Origin: Cryptomeria japonica | Taxonomy: Eukaryota > Streptophyta > Pinopsida > Cupressales > Cupressaceae | Direction of reading: 5' to 3' | Assembly: GCF_030272615.1 (NCBI RefSeq) | Contig: NC_081409.1 | Span: 26,669,406-26,733,405 of the forward strand | DNA length: 64,000 bases | In this document: positions 12,219-25,078 of the stretch, in pieces | Position numbering within the stretch: the stretch's first letter is position 1 | How the letters are laid out: each line of letters opens with the position of its first letter | The notes under the pieces: model-generated | What the model was told of the DNA's origin: nothing | What the model saw: only the letters and a program-made list of their open reading frames with translations | The model's database searches: none | Program-made: the position numbers and the translations under genes

Positions 12219-12850
12219 CTATTCCTTTTTTCTCTTGTTTTCTTTTCCAGTTCTACATCCTTCCTTATGAAGGATGATTCTTCCTTTCACACCCAAGTCT
12301 TCTAAAGAGTTTAGTACTTGTTCTTCATTTTCATCCGGCATAGAGGGCTCATGTAGCTGTAGGTACTCACAATTGGCAATGGAATGCATCTTCATGAAGG
12401 GAGGAAGATGAAGTTTGAATGCAGTTTCACCTATGGCTTTTAAAAGTGTGAAAGGTCCATACCTTAATGGCTTGATATTCTTTGCTTGTCCTTCAAGTCT
12501 TTCCTTGCCCAAGGGAAGCCAAACTTTGTCTCCTACCCCAAAGTTGCATTTCTTTATAGTTTATATATTTGTTGTGTTCTTTCCAATTGTTCTTTAATTT
12601 TGAGTTGGATTTTCCTAATCCTCTCAACAGATTTAGATACTAGTCACCTCATTATCTTGTCCTACTTACTCATATTGCTTGTCAAAAGCTACATCAAGTG
12701 GACCAGATGGTAGATATCCTAAAAATGCTTCAAATGCAACTTATCAGTAGAAGAATGCATGCTCTATTTAAGAATGCTGGATGTATGAGAGCGATTCATC
12801 CCATGTTTTGGGACACTTATGAAATATCCATTGTATTAAATTTCCTGGTT
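12219..12850 (-). mobile_element. Integrase C-terminal part of the gypsy fossil
   Basis: The minus-strand translation contains LRYGPFTLLKAIGETAFKL and HLPPFMKMHSIANCEYLQL, the usual end of plant Ty3/gypsy integrases (KPRRYGPF...IG..AY.L.LP..M..H..FNVS.L). It is part of a decayed element. Confidence 0.8.
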
Positions 12851-13195
12851 TACACAAGCTGACACTTTCAGACAATTATTGCTATCACAGTTAATTGGTC
12901 GTGATTCAGAATTGCTAGGTTAATTCATAGTGCTTTCATGTCTTAATCAAACTCAGAATCTCCAATCAGTGAAACCGCAACTTCTGACAATAAATTTAAA
13001 CACCAAATACAGTCTACGAGATAGGAAAAAAGTAGCACAACATGCATGTGTCAGAAAACAACATTTATATTCAACAATGATTCAGTTACAGTGTTTGTGG
13101 TGCACAGAATCATTTACAGGTGTTGTCTTCAGATCTGGTAAGTATGATGCTTGGAATAGCTTCAAACCCAAAAACAATGGCAATCCTTTTATAGG
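12851..13195. other. No recognised feature
   Basis: Short stretch between the gypsy integrase remnant and a probable inserted LTR. Nothing specific was recognised. Confidence 0.4.
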
Positions 13196-14930
13196 ATAAT
13201 GACGCTTTAGGAGTAGACAGTGCAGAGTTGAAACGTCCCCCACCAAGTGATGAATATAAAATCACAGTATGCTTCAGATGCCTGGAGAAGATGTGAGGTG
13301 TCTCCAGTGCATAAAAAGGGCCCTGAGTGATCAGATCACTAGGGCATATCTAGGAAAAACCCTTGATCTGTATTTAACCCTTGTTGGTGCCACCAACACC
13401 CAACAACTCGCCTCTAATTCGTGACCTCTGGAAGTGCCCAAAGAGTTAGTTTCGGCCCGTGACTGTTTGAAACTGAAATCAGATAATCAAGGTATTTTCC
13501 CATGGAAATTCAGAATGAATCACTGTTGCAGGTAGTTATAGTGATGGGAATTTTCTGAGCATGCTACTTGATTATAGACCTAGAATAAACAATTTTTCAA
13601 TAAGCTCAATTCAATTCCCCAAACGGAAATTGCACCAAAGATCAGTGAGGTTTGCATCTGTAAAGCGGAAAATCGAACCCTAGGTGTTCCCCCACTCAAT
13701 GGAGAGAGAAAGGAGGTCACTAGGATTGACGGTTTTCACTTAGGAGAGACTTTACATTCAAAAGAGGGGTTGAAACTCACAAGATCCAATCCCACACAAT
13801 GCAAGACTGGATTCTAAATGAGTTTTAAGGGTTAAGACATCAAGGATACCCTCTTTTGTAAAGAATGTAGATAGAATGATTGAACTAGGAATGCATGTAA
13901 AGTAAGGAAGATTCGCTTGTAGACGGAGATAGGGACATGGGATGAAGCTGCGGACCTGAAATTAGCAGTAAAATGTCGAGACGATGCTGTCCTGCAAATT
14001 TGAGCGAAAGTTGACGGGACGATGGCGCCCGGAGTGCACACGGTCCTCCGAAAAATCCGCGAAACGAAGGGGGATCTGTTCGTCTTTGCACAAGGCTTCC
14101 AAATCTTCAATTACAGCTGCGTACCTGCAACCTACACACAGAAAAGAGAGGACGATTGGGGGTTTAGGGATTAGGGGTTTGCCTTTAGGTCAAACCCCGG
14201 TTTTGGAATTAACCAAGAAATGAGAATGCTGTAAATGTAAATGTTTATAATGTAAACAAGTACTGATACCTTGTTGTAAGAATGTTTGTATTCTTACATG
14301 CGAAGGTGTAATGATGTTGTATGTTTGTATGTTGTATGTTGTAAGTGATCTCCTCTTCAATGGTTGAATCCTTGTCTTGAATGCAACATCTAGCCTTGAA
14401 TGGAGACTTAGAATACTCAATTGCTTGAAGGAATGCTTGAATGCTTGAATGCTTGAATGTTTGAATGTTTGAATATCGCTTCCGCCTCTTGCTACCACCA
14501 CCCTTTTTCTGGGAGGGGAAATGTAGTTTATATACTTGTCAATTAGGGTTGAGAGACTGATTTTTCCGACCTTAGGCCGACCTAGGCACATTATTTTCCG
14601 AATTGCAAACTTAAAGACCCGATGCCCAACAAGAGACCGGGCCCAAAATAGGGCCAGGGACCAGGGCGCTGGGCGCCATGGTCCCACCTCCCGGGACAAC
14701 AGGGTGCAAGGAAGGATCAGGCCAAGGTGCAGAAATATGCAGTTTTTGATGTCGTAAACAGGTTTCGGGGTCTCCATTCAGGTTCAACGTTGCGCCGCCA
14801 TCGTGAAGACCCAAATGCAGTCGAAATTGCAAGTGTCGCAATTTTAGGACGCTACGGCATCCTACCTGTCCAGCTGGCTTGAGGGTTTCGTCCCAAGTCT
14901 AGGTAATAAGCAAAATTACAATGATTGGAA
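13196..14930 (-). mobile_element. Probable solo LTR on the minus strand
   Basis: About 1.7 kb of non-coding sequence interrupts the integrase of the gypsy fossil. On the minus strand there is a GC-rich U3-like part (14,540-14,900), a TATA box (AGTATATAAACTACA, about 14,523-14,537) and a downstream leader with GAATGTTTGAATG-type simple repeats (14,430-14,475). This fits a solo LTR, but ends and target duplication are not settled. The long open frame across 14,190-14,777 is not supported by any family. Confidence 0.4.
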
Positions 14931-15129
14931 TAAAAAATTGGCTGCTCAAAATGTTCCATCAAACAGACACATATACCTGTTTGAGAATGCTTGGAAGGAC
15001 TAGGTTGGCTAGGAGTAAATCAACCATGTCGGCCTACCAAAATAATTATAATTTTTAGAATAATTAATATTAACATAATAATATAATTATATTATTATAA
15101 TAATATTGTTTAAAACACTTTTATTATTT

Positions 15130-15770
15130 AAAATAAAATAACCTAGAGGGTGTTGGCACGAGGGGCATGACAACTTACTATTATGCCCCCTAATGAGCTG
15201 CACAAAAGTCCTATTGACCATTTCTGTTTGGTCATCTATTGTGGGTGAAATACTATGCTTTTCTTTAGCTTTGTGTCCGTTATTCTCCACAATGTAGAAT
15301 AAAACTTACTAACAAATTGTGTATCCTTGTTAGAAATGATGAACTTAGGAAGCCCAAAGTGTACTCGTACATTGCGATAGAACAATCTAGTTTATTTTCT
15401 TGGGATAGGCTTTATATAAGCCATTCAAATACACATTTTGCTAAACTTGTCAACTACCACAAACAAGTAATCATGCCCATGTCTGCTCATAGGCAACCCT
15501 CCTAGAAAATCCATCGAAACACTTTCGCCATGGTCTTGTGGGAACAGGCAAATGCATATATATTTCTTCATTTCTTGTTTTAGATTTGCCAGTGCAACAT
15601 AATTTATGATGTCTAACAAACCTTGCTACGTCTTGCTGCATTTTGGGTTGAAACACATACCTTTGCAAATGAGCCATCATTTTTTCTATGCTTAGTGACC
15701 TGCCACTTTGGAGGTATGGGCCTCCCTCATTAGTAGAAGTGTTTGTGCTCTTGGCACACACAATTTTCCT
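15130..15770 (-). mobile_element. Integrase zinc finger and core of the gypsy fossil
   Basis: An HHxxC-type zinc-finger region (RYVFQPKMQQDVARFVRHHK then LCC) is followed by DFLGGLPMSRHGHDY and a VVVDKFSKM run, the start of the DDE core. This is clear Ty3/gypsy integrase. It is decayed. Confidence 0.85.
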
Positions 15771-16878
15771 ACCTCATGGAACAACCCATCTCAAAGATAA
15801 AAGTATTCTTCACTTCTTATAATTCCCTTTCACCAAAATATTTACCACATGTATATTCTTCAACATAAGCCTCCTTTTTGGAGGGCTCAAGCGAGTTACC
15901 ATGGCCATTGCTGAAATAGATGGCCCAGACAACATGGCTGCCACACCATTGTTAGTACCTTCTTAATATTTGATTACAAAATGAAATTGCTGAAGAAAAC
16001 CCTTCCATTTATAGTGTCATGATTGTCATAAGTTACTCTATCCTTGCAAATATTGTAGAGGTTAGTGGCCAATATGTGCAGTAGTTTCCTTACCAATAGA
16101 TAGTGTCTCCATGTTTTAATAGCTTGAAACTAATGCTATAATTCTTTATCATAAGTTGCATAACCTGTAACTGTTGAAGGAAAAACCCCTGAATAATAGC
16201 ATGTAGGCTTATTAGCGACTTGAAGCAAGATGACAGCCATTGCATATTCCCTAGCATTTTTTTCTACCTCAAATGGCTTTCATATATAGGAAGAGCTAAA
16301 ATAGGAGCATGAATTATCTTATACTACAATGTTTCAAATACCTTATCATGCTTGTTATCCCAATTGAAGTTATTGCCCTGTGGGCAGGAAGGAGGAGGAA
16401 TACAAAAATTCACGAATTGTGCAGCCTCTACAAAACCCTTAGCTTCTAAAATACTCTTTGGTGTAGGGTAATTTGCATTGGTTCAACTTTTGGTGGGTCT
16501 ATTTTTAATTCTCCTCCTTCAACATGCTATAAATATGCCAATATGCCAATGATTCTTTACCAAATTAACATTTCTTTAGATTTCATAAAGATGTTCTTTT
16601 AACCTTTCCAAGGCTTGGTTATTCTGGATTAAATGTTCTTCCCAGCTAGCATTGAATATTAAAATATCATCTAGATAGAGTATCACAAAGTTATTTGTGA
16701 ATTCCCTTAAAACATCATCAATCTCATAAAAGTAGCAGGTCAATTACTCAAGGCAAAAGGAAGTACTGACCATTCATAAAGTTCCTACTTAATTTTGAAA
16801 GCAGTTTTCAAGGTGTCCTCTTTTTCATTTGCACCTGATCGTAACTGGACTTAAGAACCTACTTAGTGGAATACATAG
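15771..16878 (-). mobile_element. RNase H and reverse transcriptase part of the gypsy fossil
   Basis: The minus strand near 16,660-16,690 encodes the YLDDIL catalytic box of reverse transcriptase, and near 16,840 the SSYDQVQM block (usual form SGYHQIRI). The 15.8-16.5 kb part should hold RNase H but is too worn to outline. Family-P copy 1 is inserted just upstream of this block. Confidence 0.75.
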
Positions 16879-18850
16879 TGTTGTGTTGTATACACACGCC
16901 CCATTGGAAATGGGGACCTCAACTTTTTTCACTTTCTAGCTTAGTGTTTTTGCTTAGTTGCTTAGCTTGGCAATAGTTTTGTACTCTTTAGCCTTTGTTT
17001 GTAAAGAGGGGTTTTCGTCTTGTCAATCCGGAAGGAGTGTGTTGTTCGGTCCTTGAAATGACTTAGGATGCAAAGTTTATCCTTGAGGGTGTACAATTGA
17101 GTCAGGGATTCAAGTTTGGAGCCCAAAATCCATGAACAAACGTCAAGATAGAGGATTCAAAATTGTTGAAAGTTGTCAATGTTGCCAAATGTTGTCATAG
17201 TTGCTGAAATGTAAAAATGTTGCAAAACTGTTGTTAGGGACAAGTTGTCAAGGAATTAAGATTTTTGAAATGCTAAAAATGATGAAATTCTATGTCTTGA
17301 TGAGGAAAATACCTTGTCAAGGTTGGATTTTCCGACCTTGACAAGGGAAAATGAGAAACAATTTGTAAAATCCTTAGACAGAGTTACAATTTCGTGGAAA
17401 ATCCTTATTTGAAGTGTCAAATTCAAAGATTAAATTTAAAGGTGAAACATTTTATTCAAGTTTGATCCAGAACTCAAGTCCTTGTTGGGTTGTAATGAGG
17501 AATTCCAAAATGGAATAAGAAATTCAAGGTTTAGGTCCAGATTGTCTCTTTCAAAATTGAATTTTCCTTAGCAAATTATTGATGATCCTCGTCAAAACCT
17601 TCATCTTGCATTCACCAAGTCCTTGCATTGCCTAGAAAGGTGCCTTGACTTGTCCTTGTCAAGGTGGATTTAGCGCCCTACTTATCCATCTTAACCCTTC
17701 ATTTGTGCCTAACCTTGCCCCTTTGTCCATGGACACATTGCTAATGTGCCCTTGCAGTCATTGTCCTAGCATGAGGCTAAATGTCGCCGTTGTCTTAGTC
17801 CCTCTACTCACATCAATTTGCGCTCAACCTTGTTTTGTCCCTGGCACCATCTCATTACCGACTTGTTTAGTTCTTGAGTACACTCCAAATATACTCAGTC
17901 TTTAGTCCCTCACTACCCTTAAAAACTGCCTTCATCTAGTCCTTGAGACTGCCTTGCATATTGTCCATGCACATCATGAAAATGTTCTCAGTCCTTCTCC
18001 TTATGCAACATGAATACCGCCCTTCATTTGTATTCAAGAACTCTATATAAGGCTTCGCCTTCTCATTTGTAAAGGTTAATAGTCACAGAATATTTGATCA
18101 TTAGAAGTTAGCAAGTAGAGTAGAGTAGGAGGAGAAGACCAAGAATTGTTGCCAAAGCTATGTTGGAATAAACAATATGACTTTCATTGAAGATATGGTA
18201 GATTTTTTTGTGTTGTTTCCACATGATGCATGGTTTCTAGTTCCACTTCTCAAGTTTTAGATTTGTTTGTATGGATTTGATTAGTTTAATGGAAGATCTT
18301 ATTGTTGATAAATGGTGATGCCTATATGTTCATACCATATGAAATTTGTTGATTGCAAATTGCAGTGCATGGTTAGTCTGAATTCAATTGAAAGATTAAT
18401 TTCGATTGCTCTATGCTCGTTGTTCATGGTGTTGATGTGCATAAGTGATATGAAAATCATTTGTGTACCCTTAGGAGATTGCACCATATTTGTGTAGTTG
18501 TTTCCTCATAGTGAAGCAAAGCTTGGTTTGGTTTCATTAAGTCCGCAATCATTTCTTGTATTTTAGGTGTTAGATTAGCTTTCCCTAAATCCTTTGCCTT
18601 TTGTATTTGTTTGAGTTTGAATCAGTTAGTTTCCACATTCCACCAAAATGTAAGTCCCTTTGTGTTACCAACAATATTACATCATACATTGAGTCTATCC
18701 ACAATATAAAGTCAATTGTTCGCATTTTAAACCTTGGGGTTGCCTTGTTTGATCAAGAAGTTTAGCATTCAAGGTTTCCTTGTTCAAGAGAGGATATAAT
18801 ACTTAGGTATTTTATTCTGTGTTTGAGGTGTCATAAAAAACACATCGACA
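16879..18850 (+). mobile_element. Family-P solo LTR, copy 1
   Basis: Starts TGTTGTGTTGTATACACAC and ends AACACATCGACA. Flanks CATAG and CATAA (4 of 5 match) suit a 5-bp target duplication. The start (inverted pair CCCCATTGGAAATGGGGAC) and the end (GTATTTTATTCTGTGTTTG) match three other copies in this window. A TATA box (CTCTATATAAGG, 18,042-18,053) lies about 800 bp from the 3' end. There is no coding capacity. It sits inside the reverse transcriptase of the gypsy fossil: the RYPLSRIDD block is on one side and the SSYDQVQM block on the other. One clear hairpin occurs at about 17,310-17,345 (CCTTGTCAAGG ... CCTTGACAAGG). Confidence 0.75.
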
Positions 18851-20404
18851 CATAACATGTCTAAGTTGATCTAAAAATCATCTATCCTCGAGAGAGGATA
18901 TCTAATCTTGACAGTAATTTTATCAAAGAGTCCAATAATCTTTTTATATTCTCCAAGAACCATCTTTTTTTCTTAACATTACTATGGATGTCCCACATGG
19001 TGAGGTGAACAAGGCCAATTTCTCCTTGCTCTAATATCTCTTGTAGGTGGCTCTTGACCTTGTATTTTCTCAAGTAATGTTTGTGGATACAAGCTGATAT
19101 TTGGTAGAGTAGACTTTGGTAGTATTGAATCTTGCGCACCACCTTCTTTCTTGGTGGCAACCCTTTCAGTTCTATGAATGCTTATTGAAAAACTGACAAG
19201 GCTTCATCCATGTGTTTCAATTTTGAGTTGGTCATGGTAGAAATGCTAATCCCATATTCATTCTTATCTTTAAGTGAAAGCTGAAAAACTGCTTAGTATC
19301 TTGACAATTTAATTGCATGATTAGCACCTTACCATGGCTACATTAGCCCTGCTCTAATGTCCTTTGGTTTTATATTTGATGCCATCATTGGCTCACTTGT
19401 ACGTAATAGAGCTTCTCATAAATATACCATCTTTGATATAAAGATGTGGACTATTGAGAACAATATCAAAAGCATCAAGGGGGATTATATCAACATCTTA
19501 TGTATTAATTGTGCATTTATCCCAAATTTTACCTTGCATCATTTATTCACCTATACATTTACATCTCTTTCAACCCATCCCAATAGATATGGATGTAGAT
19601 GTTCCTTTGTCTTCAGCACAAGTCTTTTAATCAAATTTCTAAAATAAGATTACATTGTGATCCTGAATCTAGCAAAACATTAGTTCTGTTCTATTTAACT
19701 TGTAACTTGAAAACAAAAAGTTTCATAATCTCTTCAAGTTCATTTTCCTTAGTGGCCATGTGTCTAAGGTTGTCATCAATAATTGAACTATCCTCAATTT
19801 CCATTTAACCTTCATCAATAGTTAGCATAGATTCCTTTGTATCATTTTTTTAACCCTTATTCTTATTCTTAGGGTGTTGTTCATGATGAAACTTCCAATG
19901 GTTTGAGTTGACAAGCCCATCTAAATTACTTATGTTCTTTTAAACATTTTACTGTCCCCCTTTTGTACTACTATATGAGCTTTCTGTTTTCCAATTTTTC
20001 TAATACTTGCCTTTGAATTTACAAGACACCTTCATACCTCATCTTCTCCTCCTCTATGTAGTTTGCTTCGACTCATGCCTTGTCCAAGTCCTTTGGATAA
20101 GTGGTGATTGCCCTCCTTTGTATGTGAGTATGGAGTCCACTGAAATATTTTGTCATCATGTCCTCCTCTTCAAGATCCACTTTGTTTACCATTAGAATTA
20201 TGTGGTGCAATCCTATACACTTGGACCAGCTTCTTGTTTGTAATAATAATATAAAAAATCACACCTTGTACAATTCAATGCAACAAATGGTGCCTTCCTC
20301 CACATCATCGGAGGTCGTGTACCACCGCTTTTGTCTTTTTTCCCACCTAGATCGCTTCATTAGCTCCAGACTGGAATCTTACCAACTCTGTCGACTTGTC
20401 ATCT
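18851..20404 (-). mobile_element. Reverse transcriptase start, protease and gag region of the gypsy fossil
   Basis: Near 18,870-18,905 the minus strand encodes the RYPLSRIDD block of reverse transcriptase, which continues across the copy-1 insertion. Near 20,050-20,160 it encodes a gag-like stretch (SGLHTHIQRRAITTYPKDL). The stretch between should hold protease and zinc knuckle but is too worn to outline. About 20,280-20,404 may already belong to another inserted LTR. Confidence 0.6.
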
Positions 20405-23400
20405 TGTTGTGACGTATTCACACATCGCCCCATTGCAAATGGGGACCCTTGCTTTTTGCTCTCTAGAGTTTGTCTTCTAGGTCTTTTAGGGTTTAGTCTG
20501 TTAGCTTTTGCATGGTGAGTGCTGTCAGGAGGATCACTAGATAGCAGGCTCTGCTTGAGCTAGGGTGAGTCAGTTGATGCTCCAAGTTAAGGGCGTTTTT
20601 CAAGGTCTTCCTTAGGCTTGGTTTTGCTGGTGGTGTCCCGTTTGAGTTCGAGGAAGTCAGTGAGTGGTTGAGCAAATTTGGCTAAGGAATGGAAGGAATA
20701 AATCAAAGATATAGCCTAGGACAAAGTCAAGCCAGTTTGAAGGTGAATTGAGCCTAGAAAGGTGAATTTCGCTCCTGACCCTTCCAAAGGGTCCAGAGCG
20801 AAATTCATGTAAAACCCTATTTTCCACAAAAACTGGAGCTATATGTCAACCTAAAGGAGAAATTTGCATGATCATGAGGAAAGGAGGCCTAATAAAGTTT
20901 GTCCAAGGTGTGAGGAGGAGAAAATATGTGAGAAATTGGCTCAAAAGGTGAATTTCACTCCTGACCCTTCCAAAGGGTCCAGAGCGAAATTCATATTTCC
21001 TCTATTGTGCTTCTTAGCTTGACCAAGTTAGGAGCTTCTAAGGCATGGTTTGGTAGGTTTTGGTGCATATTTGCCTTGAAGAGGAATTTTTGGACCTCAA
21101 AGTGATGAAAGCTAGCCTCAAATTAGAATTTCACTCCTGACCCTTCCAAAGGGTCCAGAGCGAAATCTTCCCCTTTTGCTTTCCTTTGACCTTAAAACCT
21201 AGTCTGACATTGCTTGGACCCAGTTGGGTGATGGAATATTTTGGTAATGAAACAAGGATGTTGATTTGATCAAATTTGGAGGAAAATGAGATAAACCAAG
21301 GTGAAAAACTAGCCAAGAATAGGGATTTTGCTCCTAACCCTTCCAAAGGGTCCAGAGCGAAATTCATCATAAACCTTATTTGTTGCCTTGAATGGACTTG
21401 AAACCTTGTTCCTAAGGTGGAAAATGATCTAAGTTTGCTTCTTGAAGTGGTTTGAAGTTTGAAAAGTGAGTAATCTAGCCTAGAATGAGATTTTTGCTCC
21501 TGACCCTTCCAAAGGGTCCAGAGCAAGAATCTTCCTAAAGCTCATTTCCTCCTAAGTTTGACTAAATTTTGATTTGCAAGAAATCTTGAAAGGAAGGTTG
21601 GACATCTTGTTACCTTTGAAATGTGAAGGATTTTGGACCAAAAAGGAAATTTTGCTCCTGACCCTTCCAAAGGGTCCAGAGCGAAATTCCTAAAAACTCT
21701 TATTTTTGCATTGAAGGAGGTCAAGTCCTTGGTTTTTTATGGCGTGGATGGAAGTGAAGTAGCTTGTCTTTGTCTCTTGAGGTTGTTTTGAATGGGAGAA
21801 ATGAAGAATCTAGCCTAAGTCAAGATTTTCGCTCTTGACCCTTCCAAAGGGTCCAGAGCGAAAATCTTCCTAAGATGCATTTCTTTCCTTGTTTGGCTAA
21901 ATTTGATGTCCAAGGCATGATGATAAGGAGAATGAACATGATCTAGCCTTTGAGAGTGTTTGGTAGCTATGAAAATGAAGGATTTTAGCCAAGAAAGGAA
22001 ATTTCGCTCCTGACCCTTCCAAAGGGTCCAGAGCGAAATTCCTTACAAGCCTACCTTTTTGACCTTTCTTGGGCTTAAAACCTTGTTCCTAGGGCGATGA
22101 AGGATGAGATTCTACCTTGCAAAGAAGTTTCAAGTTGAAAGAATGATGATTTTTGGTCAAGAATGAGATTTTCACTCCTGACCCTTCCAAAGGGTCCAGA
22201 GCGAATTTTCTCAAAACCTCTCTTTGCTATCAATTTTGTGCTAGATCAAGTGTGGGATAAGGTAAAATCAAGGAGAAGTTGCCCCTGAAAGTGACTATAA
22301 GTTGCTAGAAACCATGAAAGATGAAGGAATTGAGCCTAAAAGTGATTTTCGCTCCTGACCCTTCCAAAGGGTCCAGAGCGAAAATCCTAAAAACCATCTT
22401 TTCTTCCAAAATTTGAGCAAAGTTAAACTTGGACAAGGGTGCGAGAAGTCATTTGGATTGCCTTAGAGTGGATTTTGGTCGCCAAGAATGCAAATTTTGA
22501 AGTCAAATGAGAATTTCGCTCCTGACCCTTCCAAAGGGTCCAGAGCGAAATTCTTAAGATCACCCTTTTTCCTTACAAATCAAGTCAAGATTTTGGTTTT
22601 TATACCCTGGAGAGGAGTGAGGCAAGGTGTTCTAAGTCTTGGAGGTGATTTGAAGTTGAAAGGATGGCGAAATAGCCCTAAAACAAGATTTTCGCTCTTG
22701 ACCCTTCCAAAGGGTCCAGAGCGAAAATCCTAAAATCTACCTATTCCTTTCAAATTTATGCTAAGCTATGCCTAGACCAAGGTAAAAGATGCCCTTGAGA
22801 TTGCCCTTGAGTTGATGGTTGTCTCCAAAAATGATGATTTTAGGCCAGAGGAGGAAAATCGCTCTTGACCCTTCCAAAGGGTCCAGGGCGAAAATCCTTC
22901 AATCACCTATTTTGCCTTGCAAAATCAAGTTAAACTTAGGTTGGATGAAAGAAGAGAAGTATTTCCTTTCTTTGTGAGGTGGATTGAAGTTGAAATGATG
23001 AAGAAGTGAACTACAAGCAAGAAATTCGCTCTTGACCCTTCCAAAGGGTCCAGAGCGAAAAACACTAAAACCATCCTTTTCTCCAAATTTTGTGCTAAGT
23101 CAGGCCTATACTAGGGTGAGAGAAGCTATTTAGAATGCCTTGGAAAGATGTTTCACCTTCAAAAATGTGAATTTTGAGCTAAGTTGGAATTTCGCTTCTG
23201 ACCCTTCCAAAGGGTCCAGAGCGAAATTCTTCAAATCAACTATTTTTCCCTTGTGTGAGGCCAAGACTTTGATTCTTAGGGCGTGGTTGAGGATGGAAGG
23301 ATGTTATTTAGCCTTACAAGATGAATTGAAGTGAAGGAGATGAGGAATTAAGACCTAAAACTTGAATTTCGCTCCTGACCCTTCCAAAGGGTCCAGAGCG

Positions 23401-25078
23401 AAATTCTTAAAACCTCCATTTTTGCCCCAAATTTACATCAAGCTTGGTGTTGGTTGAGAATGAGGACGTCCTTGGGCATGTATCTAAGCAAGTATGATCA
23501 CAAGGTGAGAAGAATTTGAGCCAGGAATGCAAAATTCGCTCCTGACCCTTCCAAAGGGTCCGGAGCGAAATTCTCATGGAGCCTGTCCTTGGAAAGAATT
23601 TTAAGCAAACTTCATTTTGATATCTTCTTGTTGATGATTTAAGGTAGGAAATGCTATGTTGAAATAAATTCATTATGTGTCTTTAATCATCTCTTGATTT
23701 GTTTTGCAGATGAAAGAAGAGCAGGCATCATCAAGGACGACCTCCTCCAGCCCAGCATCGACAGGGACGACCTTTTCCAGCCCAACATTTTAAGGGAAGG
23801 TACACCATCCATCCTGCACATCAAAGACAAAAGAGGATCAAAGCAAGGGTCTGTTGGAGAAGCAGATAGTTTCAGAAGAGTTAATTAAAGTTAGCTTCTC
23901 AGCATCACCAAATTGAGCATCAACCAAGTGTCAGACAAGGTGGCATCCTAGTCATCACTCCTCCAGTCGGGTTGGTCCACTTCAGCATGTCCAGATTCAA
24001 TGTACCTGACTTATCAAAGATGGCAAAAACTTCAATGTACCTACCCCGGCTATCCATTGGTCGAATATTCCAGAGAAGACGTGTTCGAATAATGCAATTA
24101 TTTCATTGGTCAGAATTAAGTTTGTTGTAACAAACCCTAATTAGGGTTTTCATTGTAAAATCTCGGCCATTGATCTCAAATTGATCTAAGCCATTGAATT
24201 GTATTGTGGGCATTATATAAGCCCTGGCTCTTCATTTGTAAAGGCTAATAGTTAGTCAATAATAGCTAATAGTTAATAGTTAGTAAATAGAGGCCAAAAT
24301 AGTAGAATAGCAATTAGAGTAGATTAAGAAGAGAAGGCAAGACATTGTTGCCTTAATTGTGAAGACTTCTTTTCATTGAAGATATGGTGGAATATGTTGT
24401 TTCTTTGCAATGTGCATGGTCTCTTGTTGAATCTTCATTTTTGATGATAGATGATTAGATTGAGTGAAGAAAATTGTTGAATGCACTTGTGTGGAATCTG
24501 TCTAGTCCATACCACTAGCCTCTTACTGATGGTAAATGCGCCCTGCGTGGTCAACTGGCATAAAATGAGCTTAATCTTAAGTCGTTACACGTCTATTGTT
24601 CATGCATTATCTTGAATGGTGATCATTGTCGGATGGTGTACGATTTGAACGTATTGGAAGCATCCCTTAGAAGATCGCACTGAGTTGATGTTGAATTGTT
24701 CAACCCGATGGTGAGACCCATCCCAGTAGGACTCCACCTAGTCATTCATCCATCTTCTCACATTCTAGATAGTAGAGTAGACTTCCTGAACCCTGCATCT
24801 TTTGCCATTTGTTTGTCTTCCAGTAGATAGGACTTGTGATTCCAGCAAATCAGACGTTCAGGTCATCGAGTGCAAGTCCCCTTGTGATTCTAGCAAAATC
24901 ACATCATACCACAGAGAGCTTATCCACGAGTAGAGAACCTACATACAGGAACCTTGGAGTTGCCTCGACTGATCCTTCGGCGAGATCTTCAGCAGTCGGG
25001 AAACTTTGTTCAAGAGAGGATAAGGTACCTTTAGGTATTTTATTCTGTGTTTGGTCGTGTACAAAAGACACGTCAACA
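20405..25078 (+). mobile_element. Family-P solo LTR, copy 2, with large palindrome array
   Basis: Starts TGTTGTGACGTATTCACAC and ends ACACGTCAACA; flanks CATCT and CATCC (4 of 5 match). A TATA box (CATTATATAAGCC, 24,211-24,223) is about 860 bp from the 3' end. At 4.67 kb it is longer than the other copies because of an internal palindrome array at 20.75-23.58 kb. It has no coding capacity. Confidence 0.75.
20755..23580. repeat. 17-unit palindrome array in family-P copy 2
   Basis: Each unit carries a near-perfect dyad: left arm TTTCGCTC, two bases, GACCCTT; centre CC; right arm AAAGGGTC, CA, GAGCGAAA. The GACCC words start at 20777, 20963, 21139, 21336 (as AACCC), 21502, 21660, 21837, 22012, 22180, 22357, 22524, 22700, 22867, 23034, 23200, 23377 and 23544, with a mean spacing of 173 bp. 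In the second half spacings mostly alternate between about 167 and 176 bp, and the spacers alternate between two sequence types, so the higher unit is a dimer of about 344 bp. The palindrome is far more uniform than the spacers. Confidence 0.95.

Noticed and set aside
14190-14777. 195-codon minus-strand frame
   Set aside because: No domain, composition changes along its length, and it crosses the TATA box of a probable LTR.
20755-23580. CRISPR-like array (repeat of ~37 bp with regular spacers)
   Set aside because: Spacers are related to one another and alternate between two types, and the array lies in a eukaryotic LTR; it is a tandem repeat of ~173-bp units.
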